Source of the DNA: Bacteroidota bacterium
GTDB taxonomy: Bacteria; Bacteroidota; Bacteroidia; Flavobacteriales; Flavobacteriaceae
Direction of reading: 5' to 3'
Assembly: GCA_004356305.1 (NCBI GenBank)
Contig: SMXJ01000012.1
Location: 1-16,500 of the forward strand
DNA: 16,500 bases
Of this stretch, positions 7,687-14,848 are shown piece after piece. The notes beneath the pieces are model-generated. The model saw only the letters and a program-made list of their open reading frames with translations. It was not told where the DNA came from and did no database searches. How positions within the stretch are numbered: position 1 is the stretch's first letter; each line of letters starts with the position of its first letter. The translations under genes were made by a program, and so were the position numbers.

Positions 7687-8591
7687 ATAAAGAAACTGTA
7701 GATTTTTTTGTGATCGGTGTTGCGAGAGGAGGGACTACTTCCCTCTACAATTATTTGCAGAAACACCCTGATATCTTTTTGCCAAAGGTGAAGGAATGCA
7801 ACTTTTTTTCTGACGTCGAATCGCTTGATAAAGAAGTTTATCTCGATCCTGAAGAGGGAAAAGAGTATCATATGAAGATCATTCAGACCACAGATGTGTA
7901 TAACCAATTGTTTTCAAAGGCCAAAAACGGACAGCTTAAAGGGGAAGTCAGTCCGTCGTATATGTGGGACAAAGGATCGGCTAAACGCATATATGATCAC
8001 AATAAGAAAGCAAAGCTAATCGTCAGTTTGCGAAACCCTGTCGACCGGGCTTATAGCCATTATCTGATGCATTATCACACTGGATATGAAAAAGCTCAAT
8101 CATTTGAAGAAGCGATTAAAGCACCGAGAAAAACCATATGGGGCGGGGGGAATATGTATCTGGAAATGGGACTGTACTATCCGCAGTTAAAAGCGTATTA
8201 TGATCTTTTTAATAAACACAACATATTGGTGATGGTCTCTGAAGATTGGACCCGAAATAATGGTAAGGCTCTCGATGAAGTCTATGAATTTTTAGGGATA
8301 AAAGCATTTTCTGATTATAATACGGAAGAGGTTTATAATGTTTCAAAACAGCTTAAAAATAAGGGCCTGCTCAACTTTTTAAGATCAGATAAGATCAAGA
8401 GATCCTTGAAAAAAGTCCTTCCGGAAAAAACAAAGGAGAAAATAAAAGAACAGCTTTTTTATAAAGAAGCTGAAAAACAGCAATTAGACAATAACCTCTA
8501 TAATTCCTTAAAAGAATATTATAAGGAAGATATAAAAAAAACTGAGGCGTTAATTGGAATCAACCTATTCCAAAAATGGGACGTAGAGTAA
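7683..8591 (+). CDS. PAPS-dependent carbohydrate sulfotransferase (Sulfotransfer_1 / heparan-type)
   Basis: Predicted to transfer sulfate from PAPS to a hydroxyl or amino group of a sugar. The 302-residue protein has the 5'-phosphosulfate-binding loop GVARGGTTSLYNYL at 12-25 with the following KVKECNFFSD segment, and the 3'-phosphate-binding motif around R117 (SLRNPVDRAYSHYL), where R117 and S125 are the expected contacts. This is the layout of heparan sulfate N- and O-sulfotransferases and their bacterial relatives. The usual lysine of the first loop is arginine here (R15), a common variant as far as I recall. The ATG overlaps the flippase stop by four bases. No TM or signal peptide is seen, so it should act in the cytoplasm on lipid-linked repeat units before flipping. 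The acceptor sugar cannot be read from sequence. Confidence 0.88.
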   Translation: MNKETVDFFVIGVARGGTTSLYNYLQKHPDIFLPKVKECNFFSDVESLDKEVYLDPEEGKEYHMKIIQTTDVYNQLFSKAKNGQLKGEVSPSYMWDKGSAKRIYDHNKKAKLIVSLRNPVDRAYSHYLMHYHTGYEKAQSFEEAIKAPRKTIWGGGNMYLEMGLYYPQLKAYYDLFNKHNILVMVSEDWTRNNGKALDEVYEFLGIKAFSDYNTEEVYNVSKQLKNKGLLNFLRSDKIKRSLKKVLPEKTKEKIKEQLFYKEAEKQQLDNNLYNSLKEYYKEDIKKTEALIGINLFQKWDVE

Positions 8592-8629
8592 TAAATTTCC
8601 TTAGCTTGTTATGAAACAGACACTGAACA

Positions 8630-9322
8630 ATGATAAGTACGAAGCATAAAGCCATATTTATACACATCCCTAAGGTAGCAGGACAAAGTATCGAAACTCT
8701 CTTTTTAGAAGATCTAGGGCTTAACTGGGATACCAGGCAGGAGCTTCTTTTACGAAAGAAAAAGAGCGATGAACCCGGCCCCCATCGATTGGCACATTTG
8801 AAAGCTAAAGACTATGTAGGCTTGGGTTATTTGGAGGTTTCAAAATATGAAGAGTATTTTTCATTTTCGTTTGTGCGAAACCCATATTCGAGAGTTATTT
8901 CTTTGTACAATTATTTAGGGTATTCTAAGATCATCTCATTTTCGGCGTTTATAAAAAACGTCTTGTCCGAGAAAGTAAGGGAAGACCATTTCTTTTTCCG
9001 ACCGCAATACGATTATTTATATAGTGATGACGGGAAACTTTTGGTTGATTTCGTCGGTAAGTTGGAAAGAATTGCCGAAGATTTTAAATACGTATTGGAA
9101 AAAGTCGGCATAAAAGGCAAAAATCTGCCGCATATAAATAAGCCGGAAAAAGGCGTTAAAAGAGGAATAGCATCGTTACTAACCACGCCATCGCTCTTAA
9201 AAGACCTACAATTAAAACGTTTGTTCTCACAGAAAAAAGTTAGTGAGTTAAGTGAAGATCAAAAAGAAGACATTTACCATATTTATACAAAGGACTTCGA
9301 AAACTTTGGCTATGAAAAGTAA
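8630..9322 (+). CDS. Second sulfotransferase (Sulfotransfer_2-like)
   Basis: A 230-residue protein of a different sulfotransferase branch from its upstream neighbour. The N terminus AIFIHIPKVAGQSIE (8-22) matches the 'HIPKTAGTS' 5'-phosphosulfate loop of the Sulfotransfer_2 group (chondroitin/HNK-1-like enzymes), with K15 as the expected PAPS contact. FSFVRNPYSRVISLYNYL (from about 80) is the 3'-phosphate loop with R83. Basic residues are common near the C terminus. Start ATG 8630 places the first loop at the usual distance; the 38 bases before it hold no convincing ribosome site. Its end overlaps the next gene by 11 bases. It probably sulfates another position or sugar of the same repeat unit, which is inferred from context. 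Confidence 0.83.
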   Translation: MISTKHKAIFIHIPKVAGQSIETLFLEDLGLNWDTRQELLLRKKKSDEPGPHRLAHLKAKDYVGLGYLEVSKYEEYFSFSFVRNPYSRVISLYNYLGYSKIISFSAFIKNVLSEKVREDHFFFRPQYDYLYSDDGKLLVDFVGKLERIAEDFKYVLEKVGIKGKNLPHINKPEKGVKRGIASLLTTPSLLKDLQLKRLFSQKKVSELSEDQKEDIYHIYTKDFENFGYEK

Positions 9323-10490
9323 AAAGAACATAGTTTATGTAAGCATATCATCTGATATGTATGGCTCTTCGAAGGTGCTTCTTTCGTTGGTGATGCAGAT
9401 GAAAAGTCAGAGTAAGGAATACAACCCAATTGTTTGTATGCCTTATGAAGATGGCCCCCTAAAGGATATTTTGATCTCCAAAGGGATACATACAATAGAA
9501 ATGCCCGTGGTAAAACTTACCCGTTCCATGCTCAGGTCTTTTAAATTCATCGGATTACTAAAGCAATATTACAGAGCGAAGAGGATCTTTAAAAGAGAGA
9601 CCAGGGAGATGACCATCTGTTGTATTCAATCCAATACCCTGGCTACCTTGTTTGGGGCCTTGTACTGCCTTTTTCATAAACCTAAACATATATTCCACGT
9701 GCATGAGATCATGGATCGTCCAAAAATAGCGCGCTTCTTTTTTAAGAACCTACTTCGGTTTTTTAGTGATCGGGTAGTGTATAATTCTGAAGCCACCTAT
9801 GATTTTTATAATCGGATAGCACCTTCTCTTCGGAAGAAGTCTGTGACCATTCTCAATGGAGTGGACAGAAGTGGTGATGAGATCTCTTCTTCAGAAAAAA
9901 AACAAATAAGAGAGCAACTCTTTAATGCCGAAGACTCCAATTTTCTGATAGGATTGGTGGGTCGGATCAACAGACTCAAGGGGCACAGTCTTTTATTGAA
10001 TGCCTTCAAAGAAGTTTCGGAAAAATATCCAAATACAAAATTGTGCTTCGTGGGGTCAACCCCACCAGACCAGGAATTTTATTTAGCTAACTTACGAAGG
10101 GAAGTAAATAGCTCGATGGTGGCTGATAAAGTGTGTTTCACAGACTTTCAGAAAAATATATTTGGCGTATTGGAATCTTTGGACCTGGTGATCGTACCTT
10201 CTACGGAACCGGAATCGTTTGGGCTTATTGTTGTAGAAGCAATGCTGGCAAAAAAAGCGGTGATAGGTTCGAATATAGGAGGGATCTCAACCATCATAGA
10301 CGCTGATGAAACCGGCTTGTTATTTAAGCCCAATAATAAGGTGGAACTAGTGGCGGCGATTTCTCAAATGATAGAAAAGCCAGATGTAAAGGAAAAAATT
10401 GAAGCGAAAGCCTATCAAAAGGCGATTGCCAAGTATTCAACAAATACGATGTACCAGAAGTTTAACGAGGTATACCATAAGCTGTTATAA
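9312..10490 (+). CDS. Glycosyltransferase family 4 (GT-B, Glycos_transf_1 domain)
   Basis: A 392-residue GT-B retaining glycosyltransferase predicted to add one sugar to the lipid-linked repeat unit at the inner face of the membrane. The N-terminal acceptor domain opens with NIVYVSISSDMYGSSKVLL, the C-terminal domain with GLVGRINRLKG, and the E-x7-E signature is E301-E309 within TEPESFGLIVVEAM. The longer frame begins at ATG 9252, but that would overlap the sulfotransferase by 71 bases and add 20 residues before the usual first beta strand. ATG 9312 gives an 11-base overlap and a normal N terminus, so I chose it. The donor sugar is unknown. The following gene starts at the very next base after its stop. 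Confidence 0.9.
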   Translation: MKSKKNIVYVSISSDMYGSSKVLLSLVMQMKSQSKEYNPIVCMPYEDGPLKDILISKGIHTIEMPVVKLTRSMLRSFKFIGLLKQYYRAKRIFKRETREMTICCIQSNTLATLFGALYCLFHKPKHIFHVHEIMDRPKIARFFFKNLLRFFSDRVVYNSEATYDFYNRIAPSLRKKSVTILNGVDRSGDEISSSEKKQIREQLFNAEDSNFLIGLVGRINRLKGHSLLLNAFKEVSEKYPNTKLCFVGSTPPDQEFYLANLRREVNSSMVADKVCFTDFQKNIFGVLESLDLVIVPSTEPESFGLIVVEAMLAKKAVIGSNIGGISTIIDADETGLLFKPNNKVELVAAISQMIEKPDVKEKIEAKAYQKAIAKYSTNTMYQKFNEVYHKLL

Positions 10491-11753
10491 ATGGGTCAAT
10501 TGTTCTATAAAGCATGTTTGGTTATTCTCATACTGTCATTACAAATGGCAGATGTTGAGGTGTCTTTTGCTGTAGCCGCTGCATTGAGCATCATCTGTTT
10601 CAGAAAACAGATTTCCAATCAGATGGTTTTGATCATTTTCATGTTGTTCGCCCTAGTGATAATCGGTAGCATAACGGTGTTTGAACCCGAGAATGACTAT
10701 TACTTTTTTCTGAAGGATTTGATCTACTTCCTAAGGCCCATTTTTGTAATGACCTCTGCTTATTTCATTGCAATGCGACTTGAAGACAAAAGATCTTTTC
10801 TGAATATCCTGGTCTTAATGGGATTCTATTTTGCGACTATGCACCTATGGAAATTGGTTACGAATTTTACGCTCATTCCGGCAGACACCAACCGGATCCG
10901 CACCTACTTTGGGCGTTATAACCACGTGGAGACTATTGCCTTGTTATTGATCATCTGTGTGAAAGACCTGCCGGTTAAACGCTCCAGGTTTAAGATTTTC
11001 TATAAATTGTTTGTTGTGGGTCTTGTGGTTTCCTTTTTATTCTATTTTTCCAGAACAATGATCATGGTGGTATTTGCCATGTCCCTTGCCTATTTCGGAT
11101 ATTTAAGACTGAATCAAAAAGGAACTATTGCTTTGTCTGGCTTGCTCATATTGGGATCTGCCTTTACGGTATTCCTGAGTTTTTATGAACCGGCAGAAGA
11201 AAACTCCGGAATCGTTGACACCTTCTTGTTTAAGATAAAGAACTCTGTGAGTGAAAGTTTCAGTCTCAAAAATGTGGATATTGCTAGTAAAGACCGTAGG
11301 AAACTATGGAAACACTGGCGGGCTTATGAAGCCCATATGGTTTACACCGAAGTAGATAGAGCCAAACTTTGGTTTACGGGGGAAGGCTTTGGTTCGACCG
11401 TGGATATTGGTTTTGAAGCCAAACTAGACGGAGAGATGACTCAACATTTGTCGCTAACACACAACGGATTTGCCTATTTATATTTAAAAACCGGTATTCT
11501 TGGGCTACTCATTTATTTATTATTTGTACTATACCTCTACTCTTTTTCCTATTCCCCTGAGAGAACAAGCCTTCAAACGGTAGGCAATAACTTATTAGCA
11601 GCTTGTACATTTTATATTTTAATCTCTAGTTTTGTAGTTACCGGAATATTTAAACCTTATGATATGGCCACTCTTTTAATGGGAGGGGCTTTCGCTTTAA
11701 AACAAATTGGAAAAATTGAAAATAGGAATACTAGGAACGAGGGGGATACCTAA
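10491..11753 (+). CDS. O-antigen polymerase/ligase-type membrane protein (Wzy_C), first copy
   Basis: A 420-residue multi-pass membrane protein with about ten hydrophobic segments and a large soluble loop between roughly 240 and 320. After the loop comes LTHNGFAYLYLKTGILGLL with H324-N325, the pattern typical of the Wzy_C/O-antigen ligase family. Such proteins either polymerise repeat units (Wzy) or join finished chains to an acceptor (WaaL-like). Which one this is cannot be decided from sequence, since a second member lies at 12803. Position between two glycosyltransferase genes is usual for wzy. Its ATG follows the previous stop with no gap, and its last 38-47 bases overlap the start of the next gene. 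Confidence 0.78.
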   Translation: MGQLFYKACLVILILSLQMADVEVSFAVAAALSIICFRKQISNQMVLIIFMLFALVIIGSITVFEPENDYYFFLKDLIYFLRPIFVMTSAYFIAMRLEDKRSFLNILVLMGFYFATMHLWKLVTNFTLIPADTNRIRTYFGRYNHVETIALLLIICVKDLPVKRSRFKIFYKLFVVGLVVSFLFYFSRTMIMVVFAMSLAYFGYLRLNQKGTIALSGLLILGSAFTVFLSFYEPAEENSGIVDTFLFKIKNSVSESFSLKNVDIASKDRRKLWKHWRAYEAHMVYTEVDRAKLWFTGEGFGSTVDIGFEAKLDGEMTQHLSLTHNGFAYLYLKTGILGLLIYLLFVLYLYSFSYSPERTSLQTVGNNLLAACTFYILISSFVVTGIFKPYDMATLLMGGAFALKQIGKIENRNTRNEGDT

Positions 11754-12819
11754 TTACCACGGCGGATTCGAACAGTTTGCAGAATTTTTTTCCGTCTTTT
11801 TGAAGGAGAAAGGCCACGATGTATATGTCTATTCTTCGGGAAATCATCCCTATCAAAAAGTTGAATTTAAAGGCGTAAAATTAATCCATTGTAAAGACCC
11901 TGAAAATAAATTAGGAACGGTTGGGCAGTTTATCTATGACTTAAACTGTATTCGAAATTCACGAAAAAGGGAGTTTGATATATTGCTTCAATTAGGATAT
12001 ACCAGCAATTCGGTTTGGCATCGGTGGTTGCCTAAAAAACCCGTTATTATTACCAATATGGACGGGCTTGAGTGGAAACGAACCAAATACAGTAAAAAAG
12101 TGAGATGGTTTTTAAAATATGCCGAATCCCTTGCCGTCAAAAGCAGCGATTTCCTTATCGCAGATTCCAAAGGGATACAGGATTATCTGAAAGAAACATA
12201 TGGCGTCCCCTCAAAATATATCGCCTATGGTTCTTTACTGTTTTCCGATCCAAATGCAGGTATTCTGTCCAATTATGACGTATCGCCTTACCATTACAAT
12301 ATGCTTATCGCCAGGTTGGAACCCGAAAACAGCATTGAAACGATCCTGGATGGGGCAGTCCGCAGCAATAACGACATTCCTTTTCTAGTCATCGGGAAAC
12401 ACGACACCAATAAATTTGGCGCATATCTTAAGGACAAATACAAAAATGAACCAGATATTCGTTTTATTGGGGGGGTTTACAATCAGGAACACCTGAACAA
12501 TCTTCGGTATTATTCGAAAGTTTATTTTCATGGACACACGGTAGGCGGAACTAATCCTTCTTTATTGGAGGCTATGGCGAGCGATTCTCTTGTGGTGGCC
12601 CATGAAAATCAGTTCAACAAGGCTATTTTGAATAATGACGCCCTTTATTTTCGCGATACTGAAGGGGTTACAACAATTCTCAGCAAAATAACCAATAAGG
12701 AAGATTACAGACATTTTCTCAACAACAACCGGGATAAGATCGAAAACATCTATTCCTGGGATATCATCAACAATGCCTATTTAGAGTTTATGGAGCAAAC
12801 CCATGAGGAAAATAGATAA
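11707..12819 (+). CDS. DUF1972-type glycosyltransferase, candidate rhamnosyltransferase
   Basis: A 370-residue GT-B protein. The opening KIGILGTRGIPNYHGGFEQFAE is the hallmark of the DUF1972 glycosyltransferase group, which includes the streptococcal beta-1,4-rhamnosyltransferases of the WchF/Cps2T type; HGHTVGGTNPSLLEAM near the C terminus is the matching donor-side motif. A rhamnosyltransferase fits the rfbBACD set in the same operon, but the donor is inferred. The reading frame has no ATG at the start: TTG at 11707 gives 370 residues, and a second TTG at 11716 would give a protein beginning directly at KIGILG. Either start lies inside the end of the upstream gene, an unusually deep overlap of 38-47 bases. 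A run of seven G bases lies at 12469-12475. Confidence 0.85.
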   Translation: MEKLKIGILGTRGIPNYHGGFEQFAEFFSVFLKEKGHDVYVYSSGNHPYQKVEFKGVKLIHCKDPENKLGTVGQFIYDLNCIRNSRKREFDILLQLGYTSNSVWHRWLPKKPVIITNMDGLEWKRTKYSKKVRWFLKYAESLAVKSSDFLIADSKGIQDYLKETYGVPSKYIAYGSLLFSDPNAGILSNYDVSPYHYNMLIARLEPENSIETILDGAVRSNNDIPFLVIGKHDTNKFGAYLKDKYKNEPDIRFIGGVYNQEHLNNLRYYSKVYFHGHTVGGTNPSLLEAMASDSLVVAHENQFNKAILNNDALYFRDTEGVTTILSKITNKEDYRHFLNNNRDKIENIYSWDIINNAYLEFMEQTHEENR

Positions 12820-14029
12820 CATTCTAAGATCTCAAAATACCTACGTAGTACTTATCGGCGGCTTGCTGGTGATGCTGCCCTTGCTGCATGGTTTTAGCAC
12901 AGGAGCGCTTATTGTTCTATTGGCAGCTTCGCTTGTATCAGTACGGTATCATAAGGTAGAGTTTAAAAGAGAGTTTTTATATCCGATCCTGTTTTATTTA
13001 TTGATGGTTACATCTCTTTTATGGAGCGATAATGTAAAGGCATCCTCGAGAGGGTTGGAACGCCAACTTGCTTTGATACTTATTCCTTTGGCGTTTACTT
13101 TTATGCCGGGTATAACGAAAAAAACACGAAATATAATTCTCTATTACTTCTCTTTGGGAATGTTCTTGTTTGCTATTTTCTTTATGACCACTGCCCTGGC
13201 CATTTTCATTACTGACTCAAATCCAGAAGTATTTTTTTACCATAGCTTAGTTGCACCTTTGGGCTTGAATGCAATTTATATTTCGGTTTTTGTGTCACTT
13301 TGTATACTGTTTTTATTATTCAACCACAAGAGGACGCTGATTTCGATTTTCGTGATTGGGGTCCTTTCCATTTTCTTATTGATGTTGTCGTCAAAAATTA
13401 TCATTGTGGCTACTTCTGTTCTTGGGGTATTCGGTGCTATTCGAACCTTCAAACGAGCCACGATATTCAAGCTGATCGCTGTATTTGTAGGTGGGACGAT
13501 GTTGCTTTTATTCACCTCTAATCCTATAAAACAACGGTTCGAACGGGAAATTTCTGTTTCTAATATTAAGGAGGTACTGGAAAGAGAGCAGTTTAATAAG
13601 ATGTATGACTGGACAGGAACTACCATTCGATTGTTTCAGGCTCGTATCTTTTCGGAAATGTTAACGGAAGACGGTATTTTTTTAACGGGTTACGGGATCG
13701 GTAATTCTGAAGATAAGATCATTGAAAAACAAAAGGAATATAATTTATGGCAGGGCTATTATACCTATAATTTCCACAATCAATACATACAAGCTTTAGC
13801 AGAATTAGGGGTCTTTGGGCTATTATTCCTATTTTTAATGCTGGGTGCGATTTTAAGACAATACATGCGGGACAAAGACATGCTGTTTCTCTCTTTGTTT
13901 TTTATAATGTTTGTTGTTTTTATGACCGAATCTTACATTTGGAGACAAAGAGGTCTGTATCATTTATTGGTGCTATACTGTTTGTTTTTTAAGTCGATAC
14001 CACCTAATAATAAACAAATAACTAAATAA
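12803..14029 (+). CDS. O-antigen ligase/polymerase-type membrane protein (Wzy_C), second copy
   Basis: A 408-residue polytopic membrane protein with about ten to twelve hydrophobic segments. It has the arrangement of the O-antigen ligase family: a WSDN segment early on (about 73-77), a long soluble loop around 230-330, and NFHNQYIQALAELGVFGLL with H325-N326 immediately before the last TM block. It could be the ligase that attaches the finished glycan to lipid A-core or another acceptor, with the 10491 gene as polymerase, or the reverse. The two are not obvious duplicates. The ATG at 12803 overlaps the upstream gene by 17 bases. It is the last gene of the plus-strand operon, and its TAA stop is inside an A/T inverted repeat shared with the converging gene. 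Confidence 0.8.
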   Translation: MRKIDNILRSQNTYVVLIGGLLVMLPLLHGFSTGALIVLLAASLVSVRYHKVEFKREFLYPILFYLLMVTSLLWSDNVKASSRGLERQLALILIPLAFTFMPGITKKTRNIILYYFSLGMFLFAIFFMTTALAIFITDSNPEVFFYHSLVAPLGLNAIYISVFVSLCILFLLFNHKRTLISIFVIGVLSIFLLMLSSKIIIVATSVLGVFGAIRTFKRATIFKLIAVFVGGTMLLLFTSNPIKQRFEREISVSNIKEVLEREQFNKMYDWTGTTIRLFQARIFSEMLTEDGIFLTGYGIGNSEDKIIEKQKEYNLWQGYYTYNFHNQYIQALAELGVFGLLFLFLMLGAILRQYMRDKDMLFLSLFFIMFVVFMTESYIWRQRGLYHLLVLYCLFFKSIPPNNKQITK

Positions 14030-14052
14030 AAATCGAGGTTCAGTTTTTATTT
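14024..14052. terminator. A/T-only inverted repeat between converging genes, putative bidirectional terminator
   Basis: AAATAAAAA at 14024-14032 is perfectly complementary to TTTTTATTT at 14044-14052, with an 11-base loop. Each arm contains the TAA stop of one of the two converging genes. The stem has no GC, so folding would be weak, but the T-run on either strand and the tail-to-tail placement suit a bidirectional terminator. Confidence 0.45.
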
Positions 14053-14778
14053 TGCTCTAAAAAGCCCATATTTTAATATTACATAAATTGCTCTAACACC
14101 ATCTTTCCAGCCTATTTTTTTACCATCTTCGTAGGTTCTTCCATAATAAGCAATACCTACTTCATAGATTCTAATATTTTTTATTCTACTGATCTTAGCA
14201 GTTACTTCTGGTTCAAAGCCAAATCTAGATTCATTTAGATTTAGCGACTTAATTATTTTAGCATCAAACAATTTGTAGCAGGTTTCCATGTCACTTAAAT
14301 TCAAATTGTTAAAGATATTTGATAAAAAAGTGAGCCATCTATTACCTAAACTATGCCAAAAGAATAAAATGCGATGAGGATTTCCTCCCTTAAATCTCGA
14401 ACCATAAACAACATCTGCAAAACCGTTAACGACAGGTTTTAATAATACATTGTATTCGATTGGGTCGTATTCCAAATCTGCATCTTGAATAATAATATAC
14501 TCCCCAGAAGCGTGTTTAATCCCTCGATGTAAAGCCGCTCCTTTACCCATATTTTTTTCTTGAAGATAATAGGTTATAGGAAACTCTGGGTTGGTCTTTA
14601 TATAGTTATCTATTGCTTCTTTAGTGTTATCACTGGAGGCATCATCTATAATAATAATTTCTTTTTCTATATTATTAATAAGTTTCACATTTTTTACCAG
14701 ATCTAATATTAAATGAATTGTTTTAGCTTCATTATAAACGGGAATGATTATAGAAAGTTTATTGATCAAAATATTCAT
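14047..14778 (-). CDS. DPM1-like family 2 glycosyltransferase (polyprenyl-phosphate sugar synthase candidate)
   Basis: A 243-residue GT-A enzyme. LSIIIPVYNEA opens the nucleotide-binding fold, D45-D46 lie in IIIIDDASSDNT, and the DxD motif is D99-A-D101 within IIQDADLEYDP, followed by VYGSRFKGG. The compact length, lack of C-terminal TM segments and GNRWLTFLSN / DMETCYKLF blocks match dolichol- or polyprenyl-phosphate mannose synthase (DPM1/Ppm1) relatives, which load a sugar onto a lipid phosphate at the cytoplasmic face. The frame can be extended to a TTG at 14799, but the ATG at 14778 gives a standard N terminus and was chosen. It diverges from the GT-C gene across 70 bases, a likely functional pair, and converges on the operon. 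Base composition is clearly AT-richer than the operon. Confidence 0.88.
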   Translation of the reverse strand: MNILINKLSIIIPVYNEAKTIHLILDLVKNVKLINNIEKEIIIIDDASSDNTKEAIDNYIKTNPEFPITYYLQEKNMGKGAALHRGIKHASGEYIIIQDADLEYDPIEYNVLLKPVVNGFADVVYGSRFKGGNPHRILFFWHSLGNRWLTFLSNIFNNLNLSDMETCYKLFDAKIIKSLNLNESRFGFEPEVTAKISRIKNIRIYEVGIAYYGRTYEDGKKIGWKDGVRAIYVILKYGLFRAK

Positions 14779-14815
14779 GGTTACTACATTAATGGACAAA
14801 AAAAGAACAAGAATC

Positions 14816-14838
14816 TAATATTTATATTTGCAATATTA
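14816..14838. repeat. Inverted repeat TAATATT / AATATTA around the promoter box
   Basis: TAATATT at 14816-14822 and AATATTA at 14832-14838 are perfect inverted copies with a 9-base spacer containing the TTTG of the -7 box. This is where an operator would sit, but seven-base matches in such AT-rich DNA can arise by chance. Confidence 0.3.
14823..14830 (+). promoter_or_regulatory. Putative -7 box (TAnnTTTG) for the GT-C gene
   Basis: TATATTTG matches TAnnTTTG exactly and ends 18 bases before the ATG at 14849, giving a short leader. No TTTG element is visible at the expected upstream distance. The gene starts its own transcription unit, so a promoter is needed in this 70-base divergent gap. Confidence 0.5.
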
Positions 14839-14848
14839 AGATTTTAAA

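Larger units (their letters stand above)
1976..14029 (+). other. Surface polysaccharide biosynthesis operon (rhamnose-containing, probably sulfated)
   Basis: Twelve genes all run on the plus strand: dTDP-rhamnose synthesis (four genes), chain-length-like protein, flippase, two sulfotransferases, two glycosyltransferases and two Wzy/ligase-type membrane proteins. Most junctions overlap or are separated by under 10 bases. The exceptions are 136 bases before the flippase and 38 bases between the sulfotransferases. The content points to a Wzx/Wzy-dependent glycan. The boundaries are inferred from strand, spacing and composition, not from a mapped transcript. Confidence 0.75.

Noticed and set aside
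7569..7907. 112-codon open frame on the minus strand across the flippase/sulfotransferase junction
   Set aside because: It lies wholly opposite two well-supported genes and its translation shows no recognisable family or domain pattern.
8611..8649. Twelve-codon frame (ATG at 8611) overlapping the start of the second sulfotransferase
   Set aside because: It is very short with no ribosome site; it could act in coupling, but nothing in the sequence shows it.
9252..9311. Upstream ATG extension of the GT4 gene
   Set aside because: It would overlap the sulfotransferase by 71 bases and add a basic N-terminal extension not usual before the first GT-B strand; ATG 9312 fits better.
13276..13626. 116-codon open frame on the minus strand inside the second Wzy-type gene
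   Set aside because: It is antisense to a membrane protein gene; such frames are common opposite hydrophobic coding sequence, and no domain is visible.
14779..14799. TTG-started extension of the GT2 gene
   Set aside because: An in-frame ATG at 14778 gives the normal N terminus directly before LSIIIPVYNE; the extension adds seven residues of no recognisable value.
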